DNA of 64,000 bases from CAWJKP01 sp963843465. GTDB taxonomy: Bacteria > Planctomycetota > Planctomycetia > Pirellulales > Thermoguttaceae. Where the stretch lies: positions 496,001-560,000 of the forward strand of contig CAWJKP010000009.1 of assembly GCA_963843465.1 (NCBI GenBank), read 5' to 3'. This document shows positions 16,291 to 24,744 of this stretch, one piece after another (the stretch's first letter is position 1; the number at the start of each line of letters is the position of its first letter). A program made the position numbers and the translations under genes. The notes under the pieces are model-generated. The model had not been told where the DNA came from. It searched no databases and was given only the letters and a program-made list of their open reading frames with translations.

Positions 16291-17304
16291 CTACGCCAGC
16301 ACGCGCTTGTTCGGCTCGCCGACCGTCTCTCGCACATAGCGGGGGACGGCGTAACCGGGCAACCTCGCCCGCAGTGCGGCCAGCAACTCGATCCCCGTCG
16401 CCTCCGGGACGTAGAAATGGGCCGCGCCGGCGACCCGGTCCAGTTGGTGCAAGTAATAGGGCACGACCCGCAAGTCCGCCAGTCGCTCGAACAATTCGGC
16501 CAGGACCTCCACCCGGTCGTTGACGCCCCGTAGCAGGACCGATTGACTGAGGACCGGGATCCCCGCATCAACCAACCGGCCGAGGGCCGCGGCTACCGCT
16601 GCGTCGATCTCGGCCGCGTGGTTCACGTGGACTACCATCCAGGCCGCCAGCCGGCCGCGGAGGCAGGCCAACAGGCCCTCCGTCACCCGCTGAGGAATGA
16701 CAATCGGCAGCCGCGTGTGGACGCGAAGGCGGCTGATGTTGGGTAGTTCCGCCAGCCGATCCACAAGCCGCTGGAGTTCGGTATCGGCCAGGGTCAGCGG
16801 GTCCCCTCCGCTGAGGATCACCTCGCGGACGGATGAGTCGGCAGCGATCCGGGCCAAGGCCGCGGCCGGATCCTGGTAAGGGAAGTAGCGGCGAAAGCAG
16901 AAGCGGCAATGGACGGCGCAGGCCCCAGTGGTTACCATGAGGACTCGACCGGCATACTTGGCCAGAAGTCCCGGCCCTTGCAACGCCTCGGTTTCCGCCA
17001 GCGGATCCTCGCTGAAACCCGGCGTTTCGACGAGTTCTTCCCCCGTTGGAAGGACCTGGAGGAGCAAAGGGTCCGCCAAGTCGCCAGGACGGATCCGCGC
17101 AACATAGGGCCGCGGCACCAGGAGACGGAACTGGCTCGACGCACGATCCCCCCCGGTGGAAGACGGCAGCGGAAGCCGCAGGAGATGAGTGAGCTCAGCC
17201 AGGTCCGTAACTCCGTCCGCCAGTGCCGCTTGCCAGTCGGTATAGGGGGGGCAGAAGGGTTGTGCTGGCGGGGCATCGGCGGGCAAGTTCACGGCGATCG
17301 TCAT
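16291..17304 (-). CDS. epmB: EF-P beta-lysylation radical SAM enzyme (lysine 2,3-aminomutase-like)
   Basis: The 337-aa protein is a radical SAM enzyme of the KamA/EpmB family. It converts (S)-alpha-lysine to (R)-beta-lysine for attachment to EF-P. The cluster motif is CAVHCRFC (Cys129, 133, 136). ILSGGDPL and the PLP-type region follow, and the C-terminus is short, as in EpmB, lacking the long tail of true KamA enzymes. I chose MTIAVNLPADAP (17304) over an upstream ATG at 17433, which would overlap the efp promoter. It is divergent from efp with 157 bp between the starts; epmA is downstream of efp, so the complete modification pathway is local. Confidence 0.93.
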   Translation of the reverse strand: MTIAVNLPADAPPAQPFCPPYTDWQAALADGVTDLAELTHLLRLPLPSSTGGDRASSQFRLLVPRPYVARIRPGDLADPLLLQVLPTGEELVETPGFSEDPLAETEALQGPGLLAKYAGRVLMVTTGACAVHCRFCFRRYFPYQDPAAALARIAADSSVREVILSGGDPLTLADTELQRLVDRLAELPNISRLRVHTRLPIVIPQRVTEGLLACLRGRLAAWMVVHVNHAAEIDAAVAAALGRLVDAGIPVLSQSVLLRGVNDRVEVLAELFERLADLRVVPYYLHQLDRVAGAAHFYVPEATGIELLAALRARLPGYAVPRYVRETVGEPNKRVLA

Positions 17305-17461
17305 TTTTTCGTAGGACCAATAGAGCCATCCGCCGGTGAAAATGGCCCGCAGACCGGCAAAAAAACCGCCCGGACCCTCTCGGCAAAGTGCCGCGAAGTT
17401 TGTAATTATATGGAACGTAGTACAACATTCCACTCGCGAACCCCGTGCAGGAACTTGATCG

Positions 17462-18030
17462 GTGGCCTCCTACAACACCAGCGACTTCCGTAAGGGACTC
17501 AAAGTCCAGATCGACGGCGATCCCTACCTGATGATCGAGTGCAATTTCGTCAAGCCGGGCAAGGGGCAGGCATCTACAAGTGCAAGCTGCGGCACCTGAT
17601 CCGCGGCACGGTCCTGGACCGCACTTACAAGAGCGGCGATTCTCTTGATGCGGCCGACATCGAGGAGATTCAAGGCCAGTTTCTCTACCGGCAAGCCGAC
17701 CATTTCGTTTTCATGGACAACGTGAGCTACGAACAGTACGAGTTGTCCGCCGAAACGGTCGACGACGCCTGGAAGTGGCTCAAGGAAGGGACGGTCTGTG
17801 CGATCCTGCTGTTCAACAACAACCCCATCGGCATCACCGCGCCCAACCACGTGATCCTCAAGGTCGAGTACACGGAGCCGGCCGTCCGCGGCAACACGGC
17901 CACCAACGTCACCAAGACGGCCAAGCTGGAGACCGGCGCTGAGATCACCGTGCCGAACTTCGTCGAGACCGGCGAAGTGCTGAAGATCGACACCCGCACG
18001 GGGGAGTATATCGAGCGGGTCAAGGGGTAA
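17462..18030 (+). CDS. efp: Elongation factor P, with a one-base frame break
   Basis: EF-P relieves ribosomes stalled at polyproline. The start is GTG at 17462 (MASYNTSDFRKGLKVQIDG), with AGGA upstream. Residues 31-37 are KPGKGQA, so the modified Lys34 is present. At about 17570 one T is missing: the sequence reads GGCAGGCATCTACAAG where GCATTCTAC is expected for QAFYKC. The remaining frame (LRHLIRGTVLDRTY... to YIERVKG) is intact. Adding one base gives 189 aa, the normal length. Because a frame shift in a core translation factor is unlikely, I read this as a sequencing error, but a true mutation cannot be excluded. Confidence 0.92.
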
Positions 18031-18125
18031 GCGGGGGTCGGGGGCCGGGGGTCGGGGGGCGGGCGGACGGGGGGCGGCGGACGGGGGGCGGTGGACGGGG
18101 GCCGGTGGACGGGGGCCGGGAGCCG
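18031..18125 (+). repeat. G-rich low-complexity tract
   Basis: Repeated GGGGGTCGG, GGGGGGCGG and GACGGGGGCCGG words, with many runs of four to six G. It directly follows the efp stop. A complementary C-rich tract lies at 18579-18664, so the small gene between them is bracketed by inverted tracts able to form G-quadruplex or long imperfect stem structures. Confidence 0.8.
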
Positions 18126-18252
18126 GGGCTTATACTGCGTGCGGCCGGGAACAAACAAGGCGCGAAGCGCAAATGGGGCCATAACTTGGACCCTCGCTTT
18201 ACGTTTCGTGCCTGGTGTTCGGCGGCTCGTTTCAAACCGTGAGCGGTATAGG

Positions 18253-18492
18253 ATGACGTTGGGTCATAGGGCATTTATGAAAGACAGGGCGAAGCTGAAT
18301 CTGAAGGATTACCCCAGGGTGAAACACGTTGAGTTCCCGGAGTTGATCCATGTTACCTTCGCCGTGTGTACGAAGAGGTGCGGAGTCCGAGAGTTTATCG
18401 TGGACGGTAGTACCCAAAGGTGTCAGACGTGCGGCGAGTTGATGTTCAGAACGGAAACCGCAGAATACAGATTAGTCAGAAAACCGGCCTGA
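18253..18492 (+). CDS. Small zinc-ribbon-like protein
   Basis: A 79-aa product starting MTLGHRAFMKDRAKLN. Four cysteines occur in the second half (VCTKRCGVREF, then RCQTCGELMF), giving two CxxC-like knuckles about 20 residues apart, consistent with a zinc ribbon. No close family is recognised. It sits between efp and epmA on the same strand, bracketed by GC tracts; a link with EF-P modification is only positional. Confidence 0.6.
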   Translation: MTLGHRAFMKDRAKLNLKDYPRVKHVEFPELIHVTFAVCTKRCGVREFIVDGSTQRCQTCGELMFRTETAEYRLVRKPA

Positions 18493-18578
18493 CCCAACAA
18501 TGCCCGTTCGCGGGGCCGCTGGGCGGTCACCAGCGGCGACGGACAGGCCGCTCCCACACAGGACTGACAAACACTCAA

Positions 18579-18664
18579 GACCCCTTCCCGGCACCCGACC
18601 CCCGACCCCCATCCCCCGGCACCCGACCCCCGACCCCCGACCCCCGTTGCCCGACCCCCGGCCC
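18579..18664 (+). repeat. C-rich low-complexity tract
   Basis: Repeated CACCCGACCCCCGACCCCC words running up to the epmA start codon. It is the inverted counterpart of 18031-18125. No Shine-Dalgarno sequence is visible for epmA inside it. Confidence 0.8.
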
Positions 18665-19657
18665 ATGCCCCCCGACTTCCGCCCCACGGCCAGTCTCGAC
18701 AACCTGCGGCTCCGCGCGGAATTGTTGCGGCGGGTCCGCTCCTTCTTCGAGGCAGACGGATTCCTCGAAGTCGAGACGCCGTTGTTGTCGGCCGATACGG
18801 TGGTCGACCGCCATCTCGATCCGATCGCCGTACCGCTTGCGGCGACGCTCGCCGGGCCCGGCGACCGGATCGCCGGGCGGGCGACCTGGTGGCTTCAGAC
18901 CTCGCCCGAGTTCGCTATGAAGCGGCTGCTGGCCGCGGGCGCCCGGGCGATCTACCAGGTGAGCCGGGCCTTCCGCAGCGATGAGCGAGGCCCGCTGCAC
19001 AACCCCGAGTTCACCCTGGTCGAGTGGTACCGGGTGAACGAAACGATGGCCCAGGGCATGGAGCGGCTCAGCCGGCTGGCCGAGGTGCTCCTGGCCCGAG
19101 GGCCAGCCGAAAAGATCAGCTACGCCCAGGCTTTCCTCGAGCACCTCGGCCTGGACCCGCACCGCTCCGACGGCCGGTCGCTGGGCCAGTCCGCCAAGGC
19201 GGCGGGGATCGAGGCTCCCGCGAGCCTGGCGATCGACGACCGCGACGGCTGGCTCGACCTGATGTTGGTCGAGCGGGTCCAGCCGCATCTCGGTCGGGGC
19301 CGGCCGGTGATCCTCTACGACTACCCGGCCAGCCAGGCGGCGTTGGCTTGCGTCCGCCAAGAGAGTCCGCCGGTGGCCGAGCGGTTCGAGCTCTACGCCG
19401 AGGGCATTGAGTTGGCCAACGGTTACCACGAGTTACGGGACCCGGCCGTATTGCGTCAGCGGAACGCGGCGAACAACCGGCTGCGGAACATGGATGGCAA
19501 GCCGTCGTTGCCGGAGGAGAGCCGGCTGCTGGCCGCCATGGAATGCGGCCTGCCCGACTCCACCGGCGTGGCCCTCGGCCTGGACCGCATAGTGATGTTG
19601 GCGGCCGGCGCGAAGTGCCTGGACGAGGTGATCGCCTTCCCGTTCGAGCGGGCGTAA
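18665..19657 (+). CDS. epmA: EF-P--(R)-beta-lysine ligase (GenX/PoxA)
   Basis: The 330-aa protein is a class II lysyl-tRNA-synthetase catalytic core without the anticodon-binding domain. It activates beta-lysine and ligates it to Lys34 of EF-P. Motif 1 region FLEVETPLLS, then QTSPEFAMKRLL, motif 2 YQVSRAFRSDERGPLHNPEFT with LVEWYR, and motif 3 GVALGLDRIVML are all present. FELYAEGIELANGYHEL matches lysine-recognising enzymes. The ATG at 18665 is the first plausible start; upstream frame is low-complexity. With epmB and efp it completes the pathway. No hydroxylase (epmC) is seen. Confidence 0.92.
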   Translation: MPPDFRPTASLDNLRLRAELLRRVRSFFEADGFLEVETPLLSADTVVDRHLDPIAVPLAATLAGPGDRIAGRATWWLQTSPEFAMKRLLAAGARAIYQVSRAFRSDERGPLHNPEFTLVEWYRVNETMAQGMERLSRLAEVLLARGPAEKISYAQAFLEHLGLDPHRSDGRSLGQSAKAAGIEAPASLAIDDRDGWLDLMLVERVQPHLGRGRPVILYDYPASQAALACVRQESPPVAERFELYAEGIELANGYHELRDPAVLRQRNAANNRLRNMDGKPSLPEESRLLAAMECGLPDSTGVALGLDRIVMLAAGAKCLDEVIAFPFERA

Positions 19658-19677
19658 AAAAAGCGAAAAAACTGACA

Positions 19678-19705
19678 TTGACCCTTGCGATGGGACTTCT
19701 ATAAT
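19678..19705 (+). promoter_or_regulatory. Near-consensus sigma70-type promoter
   Basis: TTGACC (19678-19683) and TATAAT (19700-19705) with a 16-bp spacer. It points toward the Ser/Tyr/Gly-rich lipoprotein gene at 19864, giving a leader of roughly 150 nt. The stretch in between has a short open frame ending FRRLKADYKVLKEE, with no convincing start. Confidence 0.7.
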
Positions 19706-19863
19706 CCCCGGCCGTTAGCGTGGCGGGAGGCGCAATCGCAGTCCTTCCGCCGGCTCAAGGCCGACTATAAAGTCCTCAAGGAAGAGGACACGCACCTCAC
19801 GTGACATGGAGGTCGATCGCCTCGTGCGCCCCCCTCTCGTCCATTTCAAAGGACACCCTAGTC

Positions 19864-21453
19864 ATGCGATTCCCTTTTGCCTGGTGTGCATTCCTCGGGT
19901 TGATGGTTGTCGGCCTGGGCTGCAAGAGCAGTGGCAGCAGCGCGCCGAGCTGGTCTCCGTTCGGCTCGACCGCCAAGTCCGATCCTGACAAGAAGCCGTC
20001 ACAAACGGCCGATCCCATGCAGGGCAAGTCGCCTGCCGCAGGCTACGCCTCAGCCACCTCCGGCGGCTCGTCATTGCCTGGTGGCTCGACCGGCTCCGGC
20101 AATGCCTACCCGGGCGCCACGGCCAGCTACAATAGCTCCAACAGTTACTCAGGCTCGGGCGCCTCGACGGGCAGTTACGGGTCGAGCCCATCGGGTACGC
20201 CGCAACAGGGCCGCTACGACGTCGGCGGCTCCTACGGCGCCAGCACGCGCAGCGGCTCCTCCCTCGGCTCGTCCTACGGCTCCAGCGGCTCCGACCTGCG
20301 GACCGCCAGTGCCAGTGCCAGCCCCAGCGGCACCAGCGGCGGGTACGGCTCGTCGTCAAGCACCCCAGGCTACGCGACCGGAACCACCCCCGGCTATTCC
20401 AACACCACCGGCTCCTCCGCCAACGGCTTTGGCGGCGGATACGGCAACAGCGCTACGCCAGCCAACGGGTCCTACGGCGGAAGCTCCACGCCTGCCGCCG
20501 GCTCGTCCTACAACGGGGCCACGGGCCGTTCGTCCTACGGGTCCGGCGCAGGGACCGGCAGCTCCTACGGCACGGGGACCGGCAGCTCCTACGGTGCAGG
20601 GACCGGCAGCTCCTACGGCGCAGGGACCGGCAGCTCCTACGGCGCAGGGACCGGCAACTCCTACGGCGCAGGGACCGGCAGCTCCTACGGCGCTGGACGG
20701 AGCTCGGTCGGTACGGGAACCGGCGGTTCCTACGGTACCGGCAGTGGAAGCTCTTACGGCGCCAGTTCGGGCAGCTCGTATAACGCCGGCTCGAGTAGCT
20801 CCTACGGCACTAGTTCCGGCGGCACGTCCTCCACTCAGGGCGGCTACGGCGGATCGGGCCTCTCCAGTGGCTCCAGTGGATCGTCGTTCGGGTCGGGCGG
20901 CTACGCAACCCCGGGCTCGGCTGGCTCCAGTTCCTCGCCGAGCGCATCGACTTGGCCTTCGACCCCGGGCAGCGCTCGTGCAGGATCGACCGGCTCGACC
21001 ACGGGCTCGAACGCCTACAGCACACCGGGCGCCTGGTCTAACCAGACACCCGCCAGTGGTTACCAGGCGCCGACGGGCGGCTACCAGACACCGGGCAGTT
21101 CCGCTCTCCCTAGCACTTCCAGCACGCCGGGCAGTTCCGCTCTCCCGAGCGCTTCCAGCACACCGGGATCGTCCAGCCTGCCGAGCTATTCCAGCCCCTG
21201 GGGCGGATCCGGCTACGGCAGTTCCGGCGGTTATTCGCCATCCAGGGCAGCGGCCAGTGGGTCGGCCGGGTACGGCACGCCGGCCTCCAGCGCCGGATAC
21301 AGCACTCCGGCGTCCAGCGCCGGCTATGCCACGCCAGGTAGCGGCACCAGTACGCTGCCATCGAGTTCCTCGCCCGGCTCTCGGTCGTCGGCTGCTCCCG
21401 ACGTCAACGTGACGCCCGCCAGCTATCCGCCATCGGGTTTCGGCTCCGGCTGA
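19864..21453 (+). CDS. Ser/Tyr/Gly-rich low-complexity lipoprotein
   Basis: A 529-aa product. Residues 1-20 are a lipoprotein signal (MRFPFAWCAFLGLMVVGLGC) with the lipobox before Cys20. The rest is almost entirely Ser, Gly, Tyr, Thr, Ala and Pro. From about 20540 to 20700 there are tandem GTGSSYGA units. Later segments repeat SSTPGSSALPS and ASSAGYSTP. No folded domain is visible. The composition resembles intrinsically disordered [S/G]Y[S/G] proteins. It is probably an outer-surface or periplasmic disordered polymer anchored by lipid. Long antisense frames exist only because the DNA repeat is GC-rich. The ATG at 19864 is chosen because it begins the signal peptide. Confidence 0.8.
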   Translation: MRFPFAWCAFLGLMVVGLGCKSSGSSAPSWSPFGSTAKSDPDKKPSQTADPMQGKSPAAGYASATSGGSSLPGGSTGSGNAYPGATASYNSSNSYSGSGASTGSYGSSPSGTPQQGRYDVGGSYGASTRSGSSLGSSYGSSGSDLRTASASASPSGTSGGYGSSSSTPGYATGTTPGYSNTTGSSANGFGGGYGNSATPANGSYGGSSTPAAGSSYNGATGRSSYGSGAGTGSSYGTGTGSSYGAGTGSSYGAGTGSSYGAGTGNSYGAGTGSSYGAGRSSVGTGTGGSYGTGSGSSYGASSGSSYNAGSSSSYGTSSGGTSSTQGGYGGSGLSSGSSGSSFGSGGYATPGSAGSSSSPSASTWPSTPGSARAGSTGSTTGSNAYSTPGAWSNQTPASGYQAPTGGYQTPGSSALPSTSSTPGSSALPSASSTPGSSSLPSYSSPWGGSGYGSSGGYSPSRAAASGSAGYGTPASSAGYSTPASSAGYATPGSGTSTLPSSSSPGSRSSAAPDVNVTPASYPPSGFGSG

Positions 21454-21454
21454 G

Positions 21455-24057
21455 CTAGGGTTTCGGGGGTACGATGTTGACCAACCCAACGTCGATGCCT
21501 TGCCCGCCTGTGGTCTGATGACAGTGGACGGCCAGGGTGATCTTGGCCCCCGGTTTCAACAGGGCCTGGGCCGCCGCGGAGATCTCCAGCGGCTGGTAGT
21601 CGGTGATGAAGCCGTCCGCCTGGGCCGCTGGAACGCCGTTGACGTAGATCTCCACGTCCTCGTCGTGGAAGACGAGGAACTCAAGATTGGCGTACGGCCC
21701 GGCGGGGAGGGTCAGCTCGCGGCGCAGCCAGATGTCGTCCGTGCTCCAAGTGGTGCCGACTGCGATGCCGGGCGTGCCGCGGGTGCCGAATCCGCCGGGA
21801 CCCTCTTTCCAGCCGCGGGCGTCGAAGTCGAGGGCGGTCCAGCCGGAAGGCGGCTTTTCGGTCGTGTATTGCCAGGTGGCCGGATGGCGCCGCGACGTGG
21901 GCACCACGACGCTCATCTTCGGCGCTGCCGGCATCCCCGCCCACGGGCCGACCTTCGCCTGATCGCGACCAGCCCACTTCTTCCAGACCACCGGGTCGGT
22001 CAGCATCTTGATGAAGATCCCGCCGACGACCGGCCGGGCGTGCATGCCGTCGCTGGGGAGGTTGTCCGTCACGTAGGAGTCGACCAGCGGGCTGCGGGCG
22101 GTGGTCGCGTCGAGATAATCGTAGATCGGCGAGACCAGGGCCTGGAAATCGGACTCTCGCTCGGCCAGCGTCGCGCTCCAGAGCGACCAGTCGGTCTTCG
22201 TGAGCCGCGTCCGCGAGTCCAGCGGCACGCCGTAGGGCTGGATGACCTTCTTGTAGTAGGCGACCTCCTTTGCGGCGACCGAGGGGGGAAAAACCCCAAG
22301 ACCCAGGATCCGGTCCCAGACCAGGTTGTACTTCTGGCTCCAGGTGTTGGGCTTGTCGAAGGCCAGGCGGTAATGATCGCGCTGGGCGGCTACCTTTATC
22401 CAGTGCCGGGCGTCGTCCTTGGCCAGCCCGGCGTATCGGGCCGCGCCTTGGGCGTCGCCCCTTCGGCGGCAGAGGTCGCCGTAAGCGGCCAGCGCCAGGA
22501 TCGCCTTCACCGAGAGGTTGGCGTTATGCGCCAGGTGGCCCATGAAGTCGTCGGTGCAGAGCTGGTTCTCGGGGTCCAGGCCGTAGCGCTCCAGGTAGGC
22601 GGCCCATTGGGTCAACTGCGGCCACCAGGGGGCCACGAAATCGGCGCTGCCCTCGGCCTGGGCGATGGCGTCGCAGAGCAAGAGCATGTTGCCGCTCTCT
22701 TCCACCGGCATCCCCTCGCCGCCGTCGTCCCGGCCCATGACCACCGGGTAGGTGCCCAGGTCGTGCGGCGCGTTGGGGAACTTCCAGTGGCTGGAAGCCG
22801 CGTAGTTCAACACCGGCACCAGCGAGGCCTTGGCCAGCGTGGGACTCAGCGCAATGAAGATCGGCTCCATGGGGAAGATCACGTCCACGGTGGCGATGTC
22901 GCCGTTGCTGGTGTTCTCCTTGGTGAACAACAGCGGCTGCCCCTTGGCGTCGGCCGCCAGGCCCGTCCCCGCCAGGCACTGGCGATAGGCCAAGGCCGCG
23001 ATCTGCGCATAGCGGGCGCCGCCGGCTTTGGTGAGGTCGGCCATCAACTCCCGGTCAAACGCCTCGCAGCGCTTTACGAGCTGCGGGTAGTCGCGCTCGG
23101 CGGCCTGGAGCATCTCGGCCGGCCCGGCGCCGTTCCGCCGCCAGTAGGGACGCAGCTTGGCGCCGAAGAACTTGATCGAATAGATTTCGTCGTAGGCCAC
23201 CGTCAGGTGGCGGCAGACCGGCGTCGCGGTGACTGGTCCCAGGTCGAAGACGAAGGCCATCGCGGGCTCGTCGTCGCGGACCGCCCGGGGCATCCGGGCG
23301 TCGTCTTGGGCGGGCAGAGTGCCGCGCTCGGCAAACTGCCGTAGCAGCGCCTTGCTCGGGCCGATCGCCGAACGGGACTGCGCGGTGGGGGCGACCGCGT
23401 AGGCGTAGCCCCAATCGATCCGCACGTCGTCGCCCATGGGCGCCAAGAGCGTCTGCTCCACGGTCCCCACCCGCAGCGCTGTCAGCTCGCCCATCGTTTC
23501 CCGGGCCCATGTCACTTTCTGCGCCGGCGTGTTGACCGCCAGCGCCGCGCTGGTGCTCTGGTAGAGCGACACCGCATGGGCGGTGCCGTCCACGGACCGC
23601 ACCTGCCAGGTCAGGTAGCTCAAGGGCCGGGCGAGGACTTCGAGGTCCTGCGGCAGGGCCGCGGTCGTGAAGGTCAGAGTGACGTGGACCTGCGAGTCGT
23701 CGAAGTCGTAAATGCTCCGCGTCGGCAGCACCTGCAAGCCGAGCTGCGGCATGGCCGGCACGCCCGGGGGCTCCTTGCCCATCAGCCGGAACGCCCTGCC
23801 ATCGACGCGGATCAGGCTCACCAGCGGATGTTCGTGATGGGTCCAGTGCCGCGTATTGTCGTCGGTCAGGCGGTCGGCCTCCGACCAGATGCTGAGGTAG
23901 GGATCGCTGGTCACCAACGGGACGGCCGGCGGCCGAAAGGCCTTGACGCCCGCGGCCGGCGCGGCCGATGGGGCCGGCGCCGGGGCGCCGCCAGGGTGGA
24001 TGCCGAAAGGCCCAGCGCCAGCGCGGCGGCCGTAACCACTTGCGTAAAGTTCGTCAT
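21455..24057 (-). CDS. Secreted glutaminase-family protein (DUF4965/DUF5127 type), one frame break
   Basis: The main frame (from 23917, 820 aa) begins TSDPYLSIWSEADRLTDDNT and continues WTHHEHPLVSLIRVDG, which are hallmarks of the GtaA-like glutaminase family. Further matches are FVFDLGPV, YDEIYSIKFFGAKLRPYW, KENTSNGDIATVDVIFPMEP, GRDDGGEGMPVEESGNML and TDDFMGHLAHNANLSVKAI. The C-terminal ~150 residues add a beta-rich ligand-binding domain with FHDEDVEIYVNGV. A signal peptide lies upstream in another frame, starting MTNFTQVVTAAALALGLSAS at 24057. A one-base shift in a GC run near 23983-24000 separates it, probably a sequencing error. The true substrate is not certain. Confidence 0.82.
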
Positions 24058-24095
24058 CGTGTACTCCCGTTATTCTGCACGCGGTTGGAAATGCG

Positions 24096-24197
24096 CCGCT
24101 CGTAGTCCCGCCTTTAGGCGGTCTTTCCGCCGCTCGAAGTCCCGCCTTTAGGCGGTCTTTCCGCCGCTCGTAGTCCCGCCTTCAGGCGGTCTTTCCG
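24096..24197. repeat. Three tandem 34-bp units
   Basis: Units at 24096-24129, 24130-24163 and 24164-24197 follow without gap and differ by one or two bases. Each holds the hairpin CCGCCTTTAGGCGG. A diverged half unit follows to about 24230. Not a CRISPR array, since there are no spacers. Confidence 0.9.
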
Positions 24198-24335
24198 CGG
24201 ATTTCCGGCTAAAGCCGGTACTACGAACGTGTACCCCTGTGCAATGAGAATGACTACCGTACCTCCCGCCGTCAAGTATCCGCTGGCAAGAGATGTTGAC
24301 ACGACGATGGGGGCATCGTATACCCCTGCACGAAA

Positions 24336-24394
24336 GTACGTCAGGCTTTCCAGCCTGAGAGCACACGCGGGTCAGGCTGGAAAGCCTGACGTAC
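24336..24394. repeat. Inverted repeat, 23-bp perfect arms
   Basis: Arms 24336-24358 (GTACGTCAGGCTTTCCAGCC...) and 24372-24394, loop 13. A dispersed-type palindrome in the upstream region of the small lipoprotein. Confidence 0.85.
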
Positions 24395-24440
24395 ATGTTG
24401 GCCAGAGGTTCCAACGTAGAGCGGACCGGGAGACCCGACC

Positions 24441-24710
24441 ATGAGACATCGCGCGGCGGCGGTCGTTCTGCTCGGCCTGGGCGGGCTGCTGAGCCTCGGC
24501 GCCGGATGCGCAAGCCTGAGCCTGTTCAGCAGCAACCACTACCAGGGCACGCCGGAGATTGAGCATCGGCTCGACTGCCTGGAGAAACGAGTCGGCGCTT
24601 TGGAGGCGTCCGGCGGCTACGCGAACCCCGCGGCGATCCCGGGGGGGCCCGCAGGGCAATTCTACCAGGTTCCCTCGCAACCGCTGCCGCCGCCCGGCCG
24701 GTCTCCTTGA
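24441..24710 (+). CDS. Small lipoprotein
   Basis: An 89-aa product with a lipoprotein signal (MRHRAAAVVLLGLGGLLSLG, lipobox LGAGC at residue ~23). A short coiled-coil follows (PEIEHRLDCLEKRVGALEAS) and then a Pro/Gly-rich tail. It resembles murein-lipoprotein-like or trimerising surface lipoproteins in layout. It converges with the giant gene at 24745, 34 bp away. No function is assigned. Confidence 0.75.
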   Translation: MRHRAAAVVLLGLGGLLSLGAGCASLSLFSSNHYQGTPEIEHRLDCLEKRVGALEASGGYANPAAIPGGPAGQFYQVPSQPLPPPGRSP

Positions 24711-24744
24711 AATTATCGGGCCAACCGGGCACGCGCTTCCGCGC

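Noticed and set aside
24096..24197. CRISPR-like array of regular 34-bp repeats
   Set aside because: Units abut with no spacers and no cas genes are present.
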